This document shows positions 15,892 through 23,885 of a stretch of DNA of 33,453 bases, piece by piece. Below the pieces are notes generated by a model. It saw only the letters and a list, made by a program, of their open reading frames with translations, ran no database searches and had not been told where the DNA came from. A program made the position numbers and the translations under genes. Positions within the stretch are counted from its first letter, which is position 1, and each line of letters starts with the position of its first letter. Source of the stretch: Pelagibacteraceae bacterium AG-422-B15 (GTDB lineage Bacteria > Pseudomonadota > Alphaproteobacteria > Pelagibacterales > AG-422-B15); assembly GCA_003213715.1 (NCBI GenBank), contig QCMN01000014.1, positions 1 through 33,453 on the forward strand, given 5' to 3'.

Positions 15892-17519
15892 TAATAATAA
15901 TTACCTGTTTGAGGGATATTCATATCAATTAGAACCTCCCTTGCAGCATTCGCTCCTGGTGCACCCATAACTCCACCACCTGGATGAGTTGATGAACTGC
16001 ACATATACATATTTTTAAGTGGTGTTCTGTACTGTGCATATCCAGGCACAGGTCTATTAAACATGAGTTGATCCATTGTTAATTCGCCTTGAAAGATATT
16101 TCCTTCTGTCAATCCTACTTCATTGTCTAATTCTAATGGAGTACGAACTTCGTAGTGGTTAATTAAATCTTTAAAATTAGGAGAAAACTCAGCAATACAA
16201 TCAACAATATGTCTTCCAAATTCTTGCTTTCTTTCTTCATTCCATCCGCCGTTTGCAAGATTGAATGGAACATATTGAATAAAGACAGACATATAATGCT
16301 TTCCCGGAGCTGCCATTGTTGGATCGCTTTTAGAAGGAATACACATATCTACATAAGGATTTCTTGACCATTCACCTCGTTTCCAATCGTCATAAGCTCC
16401 TTCCATTTCTTCAATTGTTTCTGTGAAGTGCATATCACCTCCACCACCTGGATCACCTTCTGGAATACATGGGAATTCAGGAAGGCCGTCTAGGGCAATA
16501 TTAAGTTTTCCCGATGAGCCTCTAATTTTAAAGTTTTTAACTCTTTCAACAAATTCACCAGGTAAAGAGCTTTCTTCAGTAATTTTTAAGAATGTTCTTT
16601 TAACATCTAAGTTTGATACAATTTTTTTTGCGTAATATTCATCACCTTTTTTGGTAGCAACTCCAATCGCACGACCATTTTTAGTAATGACATTAACGAC
16701 TTCATTATCTGGTTTTACTTCACCGCCGTGAGCGTTTAGGCAGCCTGTCATTGCTTTTGTAATAGAGCCCATACCTCCTCTTGAATACCCCCACGCTCCA
16801 ACTGAACCATCTACTTCTCCCATATAATGGTGCAGTAATACGTAAGCAGAGCCAGGTGAGCAAGGACCAAGAGCAGTTCCAATAATTGCACTTCCAGCTA
16901 AGTGTGCTTTTGTAATATCGCTTTCAAAATATTCATCTAAATAGTCTCTGATGCTCATTGTATAAAATCGAATAGTGTCATAAATTTCTTTTTCACCAAG
17001 TCCACCTAACTCGTCTTTAGCTGCAAAATGTTTTGCAAACTCCAGGGCGCCAAATAAATCTTTTGGTTTAAAAGAAGTTAAATCAGGTGGTGTCATTTTT
17101 AATAGCGGTTTGATAATTTTGCATTGCCTCAAGACATCACGACTGTACCTTTCATAGGCCTCCGCATCTTTGTGAGAATGTCTTCTGATAGAATTGATCG
17201 TCATATCATGATCATGATAGTGGGCATAGTAGTCCCCATTTCTCATCATTGTTGCGCTACCTTCGTAAGGAATAATTTGTAAACCATATTTGTAGAGTTC
17301 AAGATCACGCATGATCTCAGGTCTTAGTAAGCTGCAAACATATGAACAGTTAGAATATTTCCATCCAGGATAGAGCTCGCGACTAACAGCAGCCCCTCCA
17401 ATCCATTCATTTTTTTCTAGAACAACAACATCTAGTCCTGCCTTCGCCATATAACTAGCAGCGGTCAAACCATTATGACCCGCACCAATTACGATTACAT
17501 CGTGTGTATTTTTTGCCAT
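15891..17519 (-). CDS. FAD-dependent oxidoreductase, phytoene-desaturase/PYROXD2-like (first of tandem pair)
   Basis: The 542-residue flavoprotein begins with DVIVIGAGHNGLTAASYMAKAG (GxGxxG at 12-17), followed by LEKNEWIGGAAVS. It ends with MYMCSSSTHPGGGVMGAPGANAAR (GGG motif from 514), matching its downstream partner but with clear divergence elsewhere. No signal peptide or membrane segment is apparent. It is the first gene of the minus-strand operon and is divergent from the BetI-like regulator. A candidate operator overlaps its predicted -35 element. No ribosome-binding site of normal form is seen before the ATG at 17519. With no other carotenoid genes present, carotenoid synthesis is unlikely; catabolic amine oxidation fits the context better, although this is inference. 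Confidence 0.84.
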   Translation of the reverse strand: MAKNTHDVIVIGAGHNGLTAASYMAKAGLDVVVLEKNEWIGGAAVSRELYPGWKYSNCSYVCSLLRPEIMRDLELYKYGLQIIPYEGSATMMRNGDYYAHYHDHDMTINSIRRHSHKDAEAYERYSRDVLRQCKIIKPLLKMTPPDLTSFKPKDLFGALEFAKHFAAKDELGGLGEKEIYDTIRFYTMSIRDYLDEYFESDITKAHLAGSAIIGTALGPCSPGSAYVLLHHYMGEVDGSVGAWGYSRGGMGSITKAMTGCLNAHGGEVKPDNEVVNVITKNGRAIGVATKKGDEYYAKKIVSNLDVKRTFLKITEESSLPGEFVERVKNFKIRGSSGKLNIALDGLPEFPCIPEGDPGGGGDMHFTETIEEMEGAYDDWKRGEWSRNPYVDMCIPSKSDPTMAAPGKHYMSVFIQYVPFNLANGGWNEERKQEFGRHIVDCIAEFSPNFKDLINHYEVRTPLELDNEVGLTEGNIFQGELTMDQLMFNRPVPGYAQYRTPLKNMYMCSSSTHPGGGVMGAPGANAAREVLIDMNIPQTGNYY

Positions 17520-17542
17520 AAAATAAAGAATATTTAGGAATC

Positions 17543-17571
17543 ATGATAATAAAAATTGAATGATTATTCAA
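17543..17571 (-). promoter_or_regulatory. Predicted promoter of the tandem oxidoreductase operon
   Basis: On the minus strand TTGAAT (17566-17571) and TATCAT (17543-17548, five of six consensus bases) are 17 bp apart, followed by a 23-base leader to the ATG at 17519. The -35 lies within the inverted repeat at 17555-17572, the same arrangement as at the aminotransferase promoter. Confidence 0.5.
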
Positions 17572-17572
17572 T
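17555..17572. promoter_or_regulatory. 18-bp inverted repeat, candidate BetI-type operator for divergent promoters
   Basis: ATTGAAT-GATT-ATTCAAT is an inverted repeat with 7-base arms and a 4-base spacer in the 98-bp region between the oxidoreductase operon and the TetR gene. It shares geometry and most arm bases with the palindrome at 13127-13146. A further half-site ATTCAAT lies at 17611-17617, just before the regulator's start. A plus-strand TTGAAT (17556-17561) and a weak TATCTT (17580-17585) could make a regulator promoter, so autoregulation is plausible. Confidence 0.7.
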
Positions 17573-17617
17573 ACAAAACTATCTTTAATAGTTATCTTTG
17601 TGTATTGTTTATTCAAT

Positions 17618-18265
17618 ATGATGAAGGCTTTAATTAATAAAAAATCTTCAGAACAGGCCAGTGAAACTGAGATTTCTGTTAATCATCAAAAGTTGATTGA
17701 CGCTACGATAGAAACAATTGCAAAGAGAGGCCTAGCGGATACTACGATTGCTCATGTAGCAAAAAGAGCTAAAGTTTCTCAAGGTTACGCAAACTTTAGA
17801 TTTAAGTCGAAAGATAATTTATTAATAAGTTCGCTGCAGTATTTATCTGATGAATACAAAAAGTCATGGCAAAAGATTTTTGAGGAAAAGAACATAGATC
17901 CAATTGATAGAATAATTCGTATAATTCAAAATGATTTCAGTTCAAAAATTGCCAACAGAAATAAAATTTCAGTATGGATTGCGTTTTATAGTGAGGTGAA
18001 ATTTAGACCTTCTTATTTAGCGATTTGTCAAAGACAAGATGAAATTTATTCTCAACAAATGGAAAAGTTAGTAAGTGAAATTAATAATATTGCCAATCAA
18101 AAGGAATTTACTCCAAAAGAAGTAAGTGAAACCTATCATTCCATGGTTGATGGTTTGTGGCAGCGAATATTGTTTGATCCAAAAATATACACAAATGAAT
18201 TTTGTAAAAATTTAGTGCTTAAATATTTTAAAAGCATCTATGTTAATGAAGATAGGTTTGCATGA
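17618..18265 (+). CDS. TetR-family transcriptional regulator, BetI-like
   Basis: The 215-residue regulator has a TetR helix-turn-helix at about residues 26-70 (KLIDATIETIAKRGLADTTIAHVAKRA, then KVSQGYANFRFKSKDNLL). Its ligand domain has BetI landmarks, WIAFYSEVKFRPSYLAICQRQDEIY and YHSMVDGLWQRILFD. BetI represses choline-to-betaine genes and responds to choline, so a quaternary amine effector is plausible here. I place the start at one of the adjacent ATGs at 17618/17621; a GTG at 17600 would add six residues overlapping the half-site region. Its stop overlaps the MFS gene start by 4 bp (ATGA). It is divergent from the oxidoreductase operon with a candidate operator between, and likely controls that operon, the aminotransferase unit and itself. 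Confidence 0.86.
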   Translation: MMKALINKKSSEQASETEISVNHQKLIDATIETIAKRGLADTTIAHVAKRAKVSQGYANFRFKSKDNLLISSLQYLSDEYKKSWQKIFEEKNIDPIDRIIRIIQNDFSSKIANRNKISVWIAFYSEVKFRPSYLAICQRQDEIYSQQMEKLVSEINNIANQKEFTPKEVSETYHSMVDGLWQRILFDPKIYTNEFCKNLVLKYFKSIYVNEDRFA

Positions 18266-19419
18266 ACACTACAGTTCAGAGTCTTTTAGGAACAAATTAC
18301 AAGACATATATTGTCCTATTTCTTTGCGCATTAATTATTGGTATTAAGCTTGGTACTTTAATTCCTCTACTTGCACTTATTTTAGAAGCACGAGGATATA
18401 GCAATACTGAAATTGGCCTCAATGTAGTAGCACAACCACTTGCTGTAATATTATTTGTAAGAATAACACCAATAATTATTCACAAGATAGGTTTAGCGAA
18501 ATCAATTATCATTGCTCAAATATTTACAATAATTCTTTATTTTACTTTTCCAATTTTTGATAGTTTGACAGCTTGGTTTGTTATCAGATTCATAATTGGT
18601 TTTGCTGGAGCGCTTGCTTGGAATGCATTTGACACATGGATGCTATCAATGGCTGATGATACAAATCGCGGCAAAATAGTAACGATTTATAACACAGTTT
18701 TTGTCATCGGTTTTGCAAGTGGCCCGATGGTATTGTCCCTAACCGGAATTGAAGGCTGGTTACCTTTTATTGTTATTTCTTCTCTTTCTTTTATCGCCAT
18801 TTTACCGCTTATTATGCTTGAGATTGAAGACCCGAAATTACCTGATAAAAAGTCTCTTCCAGTATTTGCGGCTATCATTGCAGCTCCAACTATTTTTGGC
18901 GCAGCTATTTTATGCGGTTTAGATGATGTAATGTTTGTATCTTTCTTTCCCATTTTCATGATTAAGAACCAATTTACTCAAGAGATTGCATTGCAATATG
19001 TAACTATTACTCTTGTAGGAGGTGTGATGTGCCAACCCTTGATTGGCGTATTGCTGGACAAATTTAATAAAAGACTGCTATTGAATATAGCAGTTTTAAT
19101 TACGTTCTTTTGTCCAATTCTATTCGCTATCTATCTAGATAATTTTTATGTAATGGCAGCGAGCTGTTTTATATGGGGTGGCGCTGCTAGTGGACTTTTT
19201 GCAATTTCACTCACTATGCTTGGTGAGAGATATAGCGCATCTCAAGTTGCAGGTGCTACAGCAATTCTTGTGATGGTCTTTGAGGTTGGCTCGCTTATTG
19301 GTCCTTTAATTGGAGGAAGAGTCATGGATGCAGTTGGACCAATGGGCTTTATCTATACAGTTACATCTTTTACTTTTATTTTCTTAGTGATATCAATATA
19401 TCGAACGATTTGGAGATAA
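18262..19419 (+). CDS. Major facilitator superfamily transporter
   Basis: The 385-residue integral membrane protein has about 12 hydrophobic segments in two halves and MFS-like loops, for example DTNRGKIVTIYNTVFVIGFASGP after the fourth or fifth segment and LLDKFNKRLLLN in the middle of the second half. It overlaps the regulator's stop codon by 4 bp, so expression should follow the BetI-like protein and the substrate signal. It could export a toxic intermediate or import a related amine or acid. The MFS subfamily cannot be decided by eye. The following GNAT gene starts 5 bp after the MFS stop codon. Confidence 0.85.
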   Translation: MNTTVQSLLGTNYKTYIVLFLCALIIGIKLGTLIPLLALILEARGYSNTEIGLNVVAQPLAVILFVRITPIIIHKIGLAKSIIIAQIFTIILYFTFPIFDSLTAWFVIRFIIGFAGALAWNAFDTWMLSMADDTNRGKIVTIYNTVFVIGFASGPMVLSLTGIEGWLPFIVISSLSFIAILPLIMLEIEDPKLPDKKSLPVFAAIIAAPTIFGAAILCGLDDVMFVSFFPIFMIKNQFTQEIALQYVTITLVGGVMCQPLIGVLLDKFNKRLLLNIAVLITFFCPILFAIYLDNFYVMAASCFIWGGAASGLFAISLTMLGERYSASQVAGATAILVMVFEVGSLIGPLIGGRVMDAVGPMGFIYTVTSFTFIFLVISIYRTIWR

Positions 19420-19424
19420 AGTAT

Positions 19425-19880
19425 ATGTCAGAAGATTTACAAATAAAAATTGCTCAACCAGATGATTTCGAAAAAATTGGTGAGATATTTGATTTATATC
19501 GGCAGTTTTATAAAAAGGAGTCCAATGTAGAAGCCTGTAAAAACTATATTAAGGAACGCCTTAGTAATAAAGAGGCACAAATATTTTATATTGAAAATGA
19601 AAAAGAATGTATGGGCATGACCCAGTTGTACACAACTTTTGACTCACTGGAGTTGAGTAAAAAAATAATACTCTACGACTTGTATGTGAGATCTGAATAT
19701 AGAAATAAAGGTATTGGACGCATGCTGATGAATGCTGCAAAAAGTTTTGCTGAAGAAAAAGGTGTAACGAGTGTTGAGTTGTCGACTGCTATAACAAATA
19801 AAAATGCTCAAAGTCTCTATGAGTCATTAAACTATCAACGAGATACCGAATACTACGATTACTATCTACAGATTAAGTAA
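19425..19880 (+). CDS. GNAT-family N-acetyltransferase
   Basis: The 151-residue protein has the acetyl-CoA binding signature LYVRSEYRNKGIGRMLMNAAKSFA (R/Q-x-x-G-x-G form at RNKGIG) and the C-terminal NKNAQSLYESLNYQRD block typical of the GCN5-related fold. It would move an acetyl group to an amine of a small molecule or a protein. The ATG at 19425 is preferred over a TTG at 19410: a GGAG ribosome-binding site (19412-19415) sits nine bases before it, and the longer form would overlap the MFS gene. As third gene behind the BetI-like regulator it may acetylate an amine substrate or intermediate. It ends 3 bp from the convergent aminotransferase, with no clear terminator between them. Confidence 0.85.
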   Translation: MSEDLQIKIAQPDDFEKIGEIFDLYRQFYKKESNVEACKNYIKERLSNKEAQIFYIENEKECMGMTQLYTTFDSLELSKKIILYDLYVRSEYRNKGIGRMLMNAAKSFAEEKGVTSVELSTAITNKNAQSLYESLNYQRDTEYYDYYLQIK

Positions 19881-19883
19881 GTT

Positions 19884-21248
19884 TTATTTTGAAATATGAT
19901 CTAGTGTTTGGTCCAGCGAGGTTTTTAGCTTTTCACAAAGTTCATCCACGTGGTTATTATTGAATATAAGAGGTGGACAGAAAATCATGCCATCTCTTAC
20001 AGCTCGCATCACTAAACCGTTTTCGATACAATAGTCCCTACAAATCGTTCCAACTGTGCCAGTGTCTTCAAACATTTCTCTAGTTTCTTTATCTTTCACC
20101 AATTCTACAGCTCCAATAAAGCTCTTCATTCTAACTTCACCAACTAAAGGGTGCTTTTCAATTTCGCGCATTTGCTGCTCCAGATAAACTGAGACATTTC
20201 GTGATTGTTCAATCAGATTTTCTTCTTTGATAATTTTAAGATTTTCAAGGCTCACCGCACAAGCTACTGGGTGGCCAGAATAAGTATAACCATGGTAGAA
20301 TTCACCACCTTCATTGATTAAAGTTTCACAAACTCTGTCACAAATCATGATTCCAGACAGTGGGATATATCCTGAGGTAATTCCCTTGGCCATAGTAATA
20401 ATGTCAGGTTTAATATTATAAGTATCTGATCCAAACCAGTTTCCAGTTCTACCGAATCCACAAATGACTTCATCAACAACAAGAAGAATGTCATATTTTT
20501 TACAAATTTCTTGAACTCTTGGCCAATAGGTATCAGGTGGAATGATAACTCCTCCAGCTCCTTGAATTGGTTCTCCTATAAACGCCGCAATATTATCTGG
20601 ACCAATTTCATTTATTTTTTCTTCAATTTTATTAGCTGCATGAATACCAAAGTCATCATGAGACATATCGCTTCCATACTTGTACCAATAAGGAGGCAAC
20701 ACATGTTCAAAACCAGGCATCATATCCCCTTGAGAATGCATCGCTGTCATACCGCCCAAACTCATCCCAGTCATCGTACTTCCGTGATAAGCATATTCTC
20801 TACTAATAAATGTTTTTTTATTTGGCTTCCCTTTTAAATCCCAATATCTCCTTACCATTCTTACAACGGTATCGTTGGCTTCAGAGCCACTTGAGGAAAA
20901 GAATGCATGATTTAAATCGTGTGGACTAATTTCAGCTAACTCTTTAGCAAGTTCAATTGACGGCGGTGTCGCTGTTTTAAAAAAAGAATTATAATAAGGT
21001 AACTCTTGCATTTGCTTATAAGCAACGTCTGCAAGATTCTTTCTTCCATAACCTACATTAACACACCACAAGCCAGACATTGCATCAAGCAACTGTTTAT
21101 CATCAGATGTAGTAAGGTGAACACCATCTGCTTTTGTAACGATGATACTGCCTTCTTTTGCAAGCGACTTGTAATCAGTAAAAGGATGCAGATGATGAGC
21201 TGTATCGATTTCCTGCCATTGCTTTGTTGTACGATTTAGATAAGCCAT
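19884..21248 (-). CDS. spuC: Polyamine (putrescine/cadaverine)-pyruvate aminotransferase, SpuC-like
   Basis: The 454-residue class III aminotransferase resembles Pseudomonas SpuC along its whole length: HHLHPFTDYK at the start, DAMSGLWCVNVGYGR (55-69), SSSGSEANDT (118-127), AYHGSTMTGMSLGGM, VVDEVICGFGRTGNWFGS with D259, the PLP lysine K288 in MAKGITSGYIPLSG, and FYHGYTYSGHPVACAV. SpuC moves a terminal amino group of putrescine, cadaverine or related diamines to pyruvate, giving an amino-aldehyde. The gene follows gcdH by 2 bp in one operon. That suggests a C5 diamine or 5-aminovalerate route to glutarate, although the aldehyde dehydrogenase and CoA-activating enzyme are not in the window. Confidence 0.9.
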   Translation of the reverse strand: MAYLNRTTKQWQEIDTAHHLHPFTDYKSLAKEGSIIVTKADGVHLTTSDDKQLLDAMSGLWCVNVGYGRKNLADVAYKQMQELPYYNSFFKTATPPSIELAKELAEISPHDLNHAFFSSSGSEANDTVVRMVRRYWDLKGKPNKKTFISREYAYHGSTMTGMSLGGMTAMHSQGDMMPGFEHVLPPYWYKYGSDMSHDDFGIHAANKIEEKINEIGPDNIAAFIGEPIQGAGGVIIPPDTYWPRVQEICKKYDILLVVDEVICGFGRTGNWFGSDTYNIKPDIITMAKGITSGYIPLSGIMICDRVCETLINEGGEFYHGYTYSGHPVACAVSLENLKIIKEENLIEQSRNVSVYLEQQMREIEKHPLVGEVRMKSFIGAVELVKDKETREMFEDTGTVGTICRDYCIENGLVMRAVRDGMIFCPPLIFNNNHVDELCEKLKTSLDQTLDHISK

Positions 21249-21250
21249 AG

Positions 21251-22456
21251 TTATTTAAAAGCCTGTATACCTGTTAAGTTTCTTCCCATAATTAAAGTAT
21301 GCACATCGTGTGTACCTTCATATGTCTTTACGGTTTCTAAATTTACCATATGTCTCATTACATGATACTCATCTGAGATACCATTGCCACCAAGAATATC
21401 TCTTGCACTCCTACAAATATCTAAACTTTTTCCAACATTATTTCTTTTTATGAGGCTTACCATATTGCTATCTGACTGATCTTCATCCATCAGACGTCCA
21501 ACTCTAAGTGCAGCCTGTAGACCTAAAGCAATTTCTGTTTGCATATCAACTAATTTAGACTGAACAAGCTGAGTACCAGCAATAGGTTTTCCAAACATCA
21601 TTCTATCTAATGCGTATTGTCTAGCTGTTGCAAAACAAAACTCTGCTGCTCCTAGAGCGCCCCATGAAATTCCGTATCTTGCACTATTCAAGCATTGAAA
21701 GGGTCCGCCCAAACCTGATGCTTTTGGTAAAACTTTATCTTCCGAACAAAAAACATTTTCCATAACAACTTGCCCCGTTGCTGAAGCGCGTAAAGATAAT
21801 TTACCTTCAATTTTGGGGGTTGATAGTCCTTTGGACTCTCTGTCCACAATAAATCCTCTGATTACATTATCTTCATCCTTGGCCCAAACAATAATTACAT
21901 CTGCATAGGGTGCATTACTGATCCATGTCTTGGTACCAGTCAATTCGTAACCCCCTTTGACTTTTATCGCTTTGGTTTTCATTGCGCCAGGATCACTACC
22001 AGCATCAGGCTCTGTCAGACCAAAGCTTCCAATGATTTCACCCTTTGCAAGTCTTGGTAAATATTCTTCCTTTTGTGCTTCAGTACCAAATTGATAAATA
22101 GGAAACATGACTAGGCTTGTTTGAACCGACATGATAGATCGGTATGCACTGTCAATGTTTTCAATTTCCCGAGCGATAAGCCCATAAGAGACATAATTCG
22201 TGCCCGCACATCCATATCCATGTAAATAAGAGCCTAGAATTCCAAGCTCACCCATTTCACTGAAAATCTCCTTACTAAAATTTTCATTTCTGTTGTCATC
22301 TATGATCCTAGGTAAAAGTTTTTCCTGGCAATAAGATCTTACTGATGACTTTAAAATTTTCTCTTCACTTGAAAGTTGATCGTCGATGACTAGGATGTCA
22401 TCCCACGCAGACATTGCCTTATGTTGTGATTGTTTATCCTGAATATTTATAACCAT
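21251..22456 (-). CDS. gcdH: Glutaryl-CoA dehydrogenase
   Basis: The 401-residue acyl-CoA dehydrogenase oxidatively decarboxylates glutaryl-CoA to crotonyl-CoA, using FAD and electron-transfer flavoprotein. It follows the GcdH sequence closely: [94 protein letters not shown] and [21 protein letters not shown] with catalytic base E380. The start at 22456 lacks an obvious ribosome-binding site; M15 (MSAWDDILV, 22414) is an alternative, and family alignment does not settle it. The gene is divergent from the puuD-like gene (48-bp gap) and coupled to spuC. Lysine or tryptophan breakdown is another possible source of glutaryl-CoA. Confidence 0.92.
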   Translation of the reverse strand: MVINIQDKQSQHKAMSAWDDILVIDDQLSSEEKILKSSVRSYCQEKLLPRIIDDNRNENFSKEIFSEMGELGILGSYLHGYGCAGTNYVSYGLIAREIENIDSAYRSIMSVQTSLVMFPIYQFGTEAQKEEYLPRLAKGEIIGSFGLTEPDAGSDPGAMKTKAIKVKGGYELTGTKTWISNAPYADVIIVWAKDEDNVIRGFIVDRESKGLSTPKIEGKLSLRASATGQVVMENVFCSEDKVLPKASGLGGPFQCLNSARYGISWGALGAAEFCFATARQYALDRMMFGKPIAGTQLVQSKLVDMQTEIALGLQAALRVGRLMDEDQSDSNMVSLIKRNNVGKSLDICRSARDILGGNGISDEYHVMRHMVNLETVKTYEGTHDVHTLIMGRNLTGIQAFK

Positions 22457-22504
22457 TAAAGTTGTTATATGATATTATCCTGATATTAGTAAACTAATTT
22501 TTTT

Positions 22505-23269
22505 ATGGATACTCAAAATAAGCCACTTATTGCTGTATTTGCCGACGTAATTGAAAAAGCAGAATTGCATCGGACATATCATGCGTCAGGAACGAACTAC
22601 ATAAAAGCTGTGGCTGAAGCTACAAGCTGTATACCTGTCATTTTGCCAGCCCTTGGTTCAACAATTGACTACAGAAACACTCTTAGAAAATTTGATGGGG
22701 TAATGCTAACGGGCAGTCTCTCAAACGTTTATCCTGAATTTTATAATAAAGACAAAATAGTTGAGCCATTAGACATAGATCGAGATAAGACTGTTCTTCC
22801 TATGATTGATTTCATATTTAAAAATGAAATTCCTATGTTAGCTATTTGTAGGGGCTTTCAAGAAGTTAACGTTGCAATGGGAGGCTCTCTTCATGCGGAT
22901 ATTCATGATGTACCAGGAAGAATGGATCACCGATGCCCAGAGTCTGATGACCCAGAAGTACAGTTTTCAAAGCAGCATGAAGTTTATTTAACTGAAAATG
23001 GAAAATTTGAAAAGTTGGCCGGCACGCCAACTATTGAGGTAAATTCACTTCATACTCAAGGAATAGATAAAATAGCAAATGATCTTGTTATTGAAGGTGT
23101 TGCTAAAGACGAAACAGTAGAAGCTATCAGTTTATCAAATTACAGCGGATACTTTTATGGTGTTCAATGGCATCCAGAATATTCAGCAACTACGGATGAT
23201 TTTTCAAAAAAATTATTTTCTAGCTTCAGCAAATCAGTTGAAGAAAACAGTCTGAGTAAAATTAGATAA
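22505..23269 (+). CDS. puuD: Gamma-glutamyl-GABA hydrolase-like class I amidotransferase (PuuD, peptidase C26)
   Basis: The 254-residue hydrolase has the catalytic triad of the glutamine-amidotransferase class I fold: C115 in AICRGFQEVN, and H223 with E225 in GVQWHPEYSAT. NSLHTQGIDKIA and GGSLHADIHD are typical of PuuD and related C26 peptidases that split gamma-glutamyl bonds. It would remove the glutamyl group added by the PuuA-like ligase, releasing glutamate and an amino acid such as GABA or an analogue. It is divergent from gcdH, and its 3' end overlaps the convergent lysE-type gene by 8 bp. No aldehyde dehydrogenase (PuuC) is present in the window, so the pathway would need one from elsewhere. 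Confidence 0.88.
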   Translation: MDTQNKPLIAVFADVIEKAELHRTYHASGTNYIKAVAEATSCIPVILPALGSTIDYRNTLRKFDGVMLTGSLSNVYPEFYNKDKIVEPLDIDRDKTVLPMIDFIFKNEIPMLAICRGFQEVNVAMGGSLHADIHDVPGRMDHRCPESDDPEVQFSKQHEVYLTENGKFEKLAGTPTIEVNSLHTQGIDKIANDLVIEGVAKDETVEAISLSNYSGYFYGVQWHPEYSATTDDFSKKLFSSFSKSVEENSLSKIR

Positions 23270-23885
23270 AAAAATTACTGTACACTACCGTCCCAATTGT
23301 AAGAGTCGCAAGAATAGTAACTATAATTTGTCTAATTAGATTTTTATTACTCAAAAAGTTAAATATTAAACTTCCAGACCAACACCATATAGAATGTGAA
23401 ATTGATTGAATGAAAAAAAAGGTTCCAGCTACAATAATAACTTCTAATGCCCAACTTGAAGAAGTGTATGTATTACCAAAGGAAGTGAATTGTGTATAAG
23501 CGGCGATTACCATTGCCCAGCCTTTAGGATTTAATGGATGAACCATTAAACCGTTTAAGAAATTAGGTGCGTTTTCATTTTGATTAATCTCCGTTGATTG
23601 CAAACTTAAAAAAAGTATTTTCCACGAAAGCCAGCATATATAGGCTGTACCAATTACTTTTATAATATTAACCAATATTGGATTTGAGTTCAAAATAGTT
23701 AAAAATCCAATTCCTAAACCAATTGTTAAAAATAATTTCCCACAAGTTACACCTATTACAAAGGGTACTGACTTATAAAATCCATGTTGCGCTCCAGAAC
23801 TCATAAGTAATAAGTTTGCGGGACCAGGTGTTATAACCATAATGGTCGCAAAAATGAATAATGCAGAATAAAGTGACAGTGTCAT
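23262..23885 (-). CDS. LysE/RhtB-family amino-acid exporter
   Basis: The 207-residue inner-membrane protein has five to six hydrophobic segments and the family's N-terminal pattern ITPGPANLLLMSSGAQHGFYKSVPFVIGVTCG (residues 18-49), with NPKGWAMVIAAYTQF in the middle. LysE/RhtB proteins export amino acids or derivatives. Its ATG overlaps the pdxA stop codon by 4 bp (ATGA), making it the last gene of the SLT-pdxA-lysE operon. The stop overlaps the convergent puuD-like gene. The exported compound is not predictable from sequence. Confidence 0.88.
   Translation of the reverse strand: MTLSLYSALFIFATIMVITPGPANLLLMSSGAQHGFYKSVPFVIGVTCGKLFLTIGLGIGFLTILNSNPILVNIIKVIGTAYICWLSWKILFLSLQSTEINQNENAPNFLNGLMVHPLNPKGWAMVIAAYTQFTSFGNTYTSSSWALEVIIVAGTFFFIQSISHSIWCWSGSLIFNFLSNKNLIRQIIVTILATLTIGTVVYSNFFI

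Noticed and set aside
14380-17519. Carotenoid biosynthesis (two phytoene desaturases)
   Set aside because: The fold resembles CrtI, but the motifs fit the PYROXD2-like group. No phytoene synthase, cyclase or other carotenoid gene is nearby, and the neighbours are amine-catabolism genes.
20511-20837. 108-residue open frame antisense to spuC
   Set aside because: Shadow of a strongly conserved aminotransferase; no domain or start signal.
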